DNA of 12,484 nt from Ichthyophonus hoferi (lineage: Eukaryota > Opisthokonta > Ichthyosporea > Ichthyophonida > Ichthyophonidae): contig NAOQ01000656.1 in NCBI GenBank assembly GCA_002751075.1, positions 23,582 to 36,065 on the forward strand, given 5' to 3'. Position numbers and translations under genes: made by a program. Shown here in pieces: positions 11,301 through 12,484 of this stretch (its first letter is position 1; every line of letters starts with the position of its first letter). Under the pieces are notes generated by a model. The model worked only from the letters and a program-made list of their open reading frames with translations, made no database searches and had not been told where the DNA came from.

Positions 11301-12405
11301 ATAATATCTGTGTAATATGTATATATAAGATATCTCTTATACGCATTTCTATATAATCCATGTTACCTATATATATATTATTTAACCAAATGAAATTTGC
11401 AGTTATTTGCCAAGAAACCTAAGAAACCCATGACATTTGATATGACAAAACAAGTCATGGCTGTGGATGAAAAGGTATGTATGTATGTATATATTATGCT
11501 TCTAAAATATATAATACAAAAACCACATTAAAAAGCAAGGTAGTATCCAGACACTTCAACTAAAGCATCAATCAATTAAAGAAAAAAATGAGAAACCAAT
11601 CCCGATCCGAGATTCGAACTCGGGTTATGGCATTCAAAGTGCCAGGTGCTAAACCACTACACTAATCAGGATTTGTAAACACTATTAGTATGTCAACGCT
11701 ATGGAGTCGGCCTCCTTACTGGCTAAGGTGCTTGATAATATTGATAAGGAGAATCAGAAGCTTTCCAAACAGAGATTTGGTATGTTGTTATGTTGTTAGT
11801 GGGCATTTTATGTGTGTTAAATAGGTGCTGTAGTATGCAGTGTGCTATAGTATGGTAGGGTATAGCGTGGCAATAGGGATCTTTGTACTTGTTGTTTTGT
11901 GTATTGGTGTATTTATTATGTAATATAATATAATACAACATAACATAATACAACATATTACAACATTATAATATAATATAATGTAATATAATAAAGCAAT
12001 ATAATACAATATAATTTAACATATTATAACATACCATAATATGCCATAACCAATAACAAGGAGAAATCACTGACTACCTAATAAATGCATAGTTTATTAC
12101 TTTTGTGCAATGAGACATTTTTAAATGTAACTATCATATGTATTATGGAACCTCCTACTATACTATACTATATTATACTACACTATACTCTATACTATGA
12201 TATATTGTGTTATTATTACATTGTATTTTATCATACCATACCATACCACACTAACGAATATACTGGACCTCTAGAAATGAGTGAGGGTATAGTGCATTTA
12301 GCACAGTCTCTAGAAAGCCTCGAGATGATAGAGGGAGAACTGGTTCAGACTGTAGGGACAGTAAGGAGGAGCATGGAGTTGAGGGCAGAGGGACTGCAGA
12401 AATCG
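6572..12405 (+). CDS. SNX-BAR sorting nexin (PX + BAR), ten exons, 3' end beyond the window
   Basis: Exons: 6572-6588, 7665-7717, 8986-9098, 9670-9763, 9941-9987, 10422-10526, 11010-11159, 11403-11474, 11689-11779, 12275-12405. All junctions are GT-AG and every phase matches, giving 291 codons without a stop. Residues 1-80 are acidic, E/D-rich and probably disordered. The PX domain runs from about 81 to 190: strand start KIHLTVSDP, phosphoinositide motif RRRYTDF (Arg122-Tyr123), the proline turn IIPPMPSK (about 141-148), and the helix ARRAALEKFLNRIAQHPVL with paired Arg161-162. Residues about 200-291 are a charged helix matching the start of a BAR domain. Proteins of this family bind PI3P on endosomes, dimerise and form tubules that carry recycled cargo. 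CTAAY branch-like motifs lie before most acceptors (7637, 8964, 9646, 10989, 11662, 12251). Family members usually have about 390-520 residues, so roughly a third is missing to the right. SNX1/2/Vps5 and SNX4/7/30/Atg20 kinship is unresolved. Function in this organism is inferred from the family. Confidence 0.9.
7301..7345. repeat. (ACATAT)n microsatellite in intron 1
   Basis: About seven hexanucleotide units acatat/acacat lie in the first intron of the sorting nexin gene. The minus-strand frame across it encodes Cys/Ile/Val/Tyr runs and is not a gene. Confidence 0.9.
7780..7857. repeat. Short T-rich minisatellite (ATTTTATGTTTTAA) in intron 2
   Basis: Three clear units of 13-16 bases (attttatgttttaa and variants), then one or two decayed units, directly follow one another just after exon 2. 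This is an intronic tandem repeat with no visible function. Confidence 0.75.
8193..8254. repeat. 11-bp perfect inverted repeat around a 40-base loop, in intron 2
   Basis: TACCATATAAG at 8193-8203 is matched exactly by CTTATATGGTA at 8244-8254. A second inverted pair, CCCAAT/ATTGGG (8159-8164 and 8175-8180), lies just before it. It could be a hairpin or a remnant of a tiny inverted-repeat element, but no target-site duplication was found. Confidence 0.5.
8274..8313. repeat. (CA)n(TA)n compound microsatellite in intron 2
   Basis: About eleven CA units run straight into about nine TA units. Such compound dinucleotide tracts are usually polymorphic. Confidence 0.95.
8391..8435. repeat. (GATTA)n pentanucleotide array in intron 2
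   Basis: About nine units of gatta, nearly perfect apart from one gattg and one aatta. It is the cleanest pentamer array in the window and is followed by a looser one. Confidence 0.95.
8436..8544. repeat. Degenerate pentamer array (TATTC / TACTA / TATTG) in intron 2
   Basis: The units change one base at a time (tattc, tagta, tattg, tacta, tattc) and end in a clean tattc run. Together with the GATTA array it fills about 150 bases of intron 2. Confidence 0.8.
10527..10885. repeat. GTATATGTATAG minisatellite filling most of intron 6
   Basis: Interspersed gtatat, gtatag and gtaaat words with a loose 6/12-base period run for about 350 bases and begin at the intron's own 5' splice site. The sense strand has almost no C. 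The long minus-strand Tyr/Ile/His/Thr frame across it is an artefact of the repeat plus exon 6. Confidence 0.9.
11101..11189 (+). repeat. Tail of exon 7 plus intron start: source copy of a local duplication
   Basis: The last 59 bases of exon 7, its donor and about 30 bases of intron 7 reappear 107 bases downstream. This copy is the functional one, because its reading frame (HPVLSTLGILNTF) joins both neighbouring exons. Confidence 0.8.
11208..11305 (+). pseudogene. Decayed duplicate of the 3' part of exon 7 with its donor
   Basis: aacatcctatactttgtatc matches the tail of exon 7 at roughly 85% by eye over about 58 bases, through GACCAATCG and a donor-like gtagtt at 11266. One base is missing relative to the exon (about 11250), so the copy is out of frame, and it lacks the 5' part and acceptor of the exon. 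It therefore lies as a dead exon fragment in intron 7. Similarity continues into the intron to the words acctataata. Confidence 0.8.
11582..11588 (-). terminator. Pol III terminator of the tRNA-Gln gene
   Basis: On the minus strand a run of seven T residues begins eleven bases past the discriminator base of the tRNA. A run of four or more T ends RNA polymerase III transcription, so this supports an expressed tRNA gene. Confidence 0.85.
11599..11671 (-). tRNA. tRNA-Gln (anticodon UUG), antisense inside intron 8 of the sorting nexin gene
   Basis: Reading the minus strand, the 73 bases fold into a full cloverleaf. The acceptor stem TCCTGAT pairs with ATCGGGA (one G-T pair), the D stem is GTGT/GCAC, and the anticodon stem TGGCA/TGCCA carries loop CTTTGAA. 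The variable loop is TAAC and the T arm is CCGAG-TTCGAAT-CTCGG. Loop position 33 is T and the anticodon is TTG, reading CAA (glutamine). The discriminator base is T, as is usual for eukaryotic tRNA-Gln. Internal A-box (TAGTGTAGTGG) and B-box (GTTCGAATCTC) are present, there is no intron, and no CCA is encoded. Position 1-72 is T-A, whereas most eukaryotic tRNA-Gln genes known to me start with G. It appears functional. Confidence 0.95.
11920..12050. repeat. Degenerate pentamer array (TAATA / TACAA / CATAA) in intron 9
   Basis: About 130 bases of taata, tacaa, cataa and tataa units, similar in kind to the array at 2478-2745. It lies between exons 9 and 10. Confidence 0.8.
12156..12249. repeat. 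Pentamer array (CTATA / CTACA, then CCATA) before exon 10
   Basis: Units ctata, ctaca and ttata run to about 12190; after a short gap (tca)taccataccatacca follows and ends at the CTAAC branch-like site for exon 10. A C-containing pentamer array thus stands where a polypyrimidine-like tract would be. Confidence 0.8.
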
Positions 12406-12484
12406 GTAGTGTATAGTGCTATGTAGTGTAGTGTAGTGTAGTGTAGTATAGTATAGTATAGTGTAGTGTAGTATAGTGTAGTGT
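12406..12484. repeat. (GTGTA / GTATA)n pentamer array at the start of intron 10, cut by the window edge
   Basis: gtagtgtatagtg leads into nearly perfect tgtag and tatag units that continue to the last base. It begins at the proposed donor of exon 10, where frame-conserved coding sequence stops. Reading through would hit a TAG after six codons, so an intron here is the better reading. Confidence 0.9.

Noticed and set aside
12406-12425. Gene end at the in-frame TAG shortly after exon 10
   Set aside because: The BAR domain would be cut to about a third of its normal length, and the sequence after 12405 is already a pentamer repeat, so a splice donor at 12406 is more likely.
1-12484. CRISPR arrays, bacterial operons, LTR or other virus-like elements
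   Set aside because: There are no spacer-repeat arrays, no reverse transcriptase, integrase, transposase or capsid motifs in any frame, and no long terminal repeats.

Overview
This window looks like nuclear DNA from an AT-rich, intron-dense eukaryote. The evidence is a gene split by nine GT-AG introns, a eukaryotic-type tRNA with internal Pol III boxes and a T-run terminator, abundant microsatellites, and long AT-rich stretches without genes. Most introns carry a CTAAY branch-site-like motif 18-35 bases before the acceptor. A lineage cannot be named from this alone. The strong CTAAC-like branch sites fit an early-diverging fungus, while the intron number and length also fit a unicellular relative of animals or an animal.

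Left part (1-6160). It is mostly non-coding. The one plausible coding piece is a GC-richer 156-codon reading frame on the minus strand at 1453-1923, a G/N/R-rich, probably disordered protein whose N-terminus weakly recalls vasculin/GPBP1. It is flanked by (TATG)n, a long degenerate pentanucleotide array (2478-2745) and A-rich pentamer arrays. A 477-base segment is duplicated in tandem at 4106-5030 and is too diverged to be recent. No transposon ends or coding relic were recognised.

Right part (6160-12484). One gene on the plus strand dominates. Ten exons join in frame to give 291 codons of a SNX-BAR sorting nexin: an acidic disordered N-terminus, then a complete PX domain (RRRYTDF, IIPPMPSK and ARRAALEKFLNRIAQHP motifs), then the start of a BAR coiled coil. 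The gene runs off the right edge. A CpG-containing, CCAAT-box-rich stretch lies upstream of the start codon. A minus-strand tRNA-Gln(UUG) gene sits inside intron 8, so close to the next exon that its 5' end covers the likely branch site of that intron. The 3' part of exon 7, with its splice donor, is copied in decayed form inside intron 7. GT-rich repeats begin at or next to several splice donors.

The most unusual features are the tRNA/branch-site overlap, the exon-tail duplication, the donor-seeded repeats, and a window-wide excess of CCAAT pentamers.
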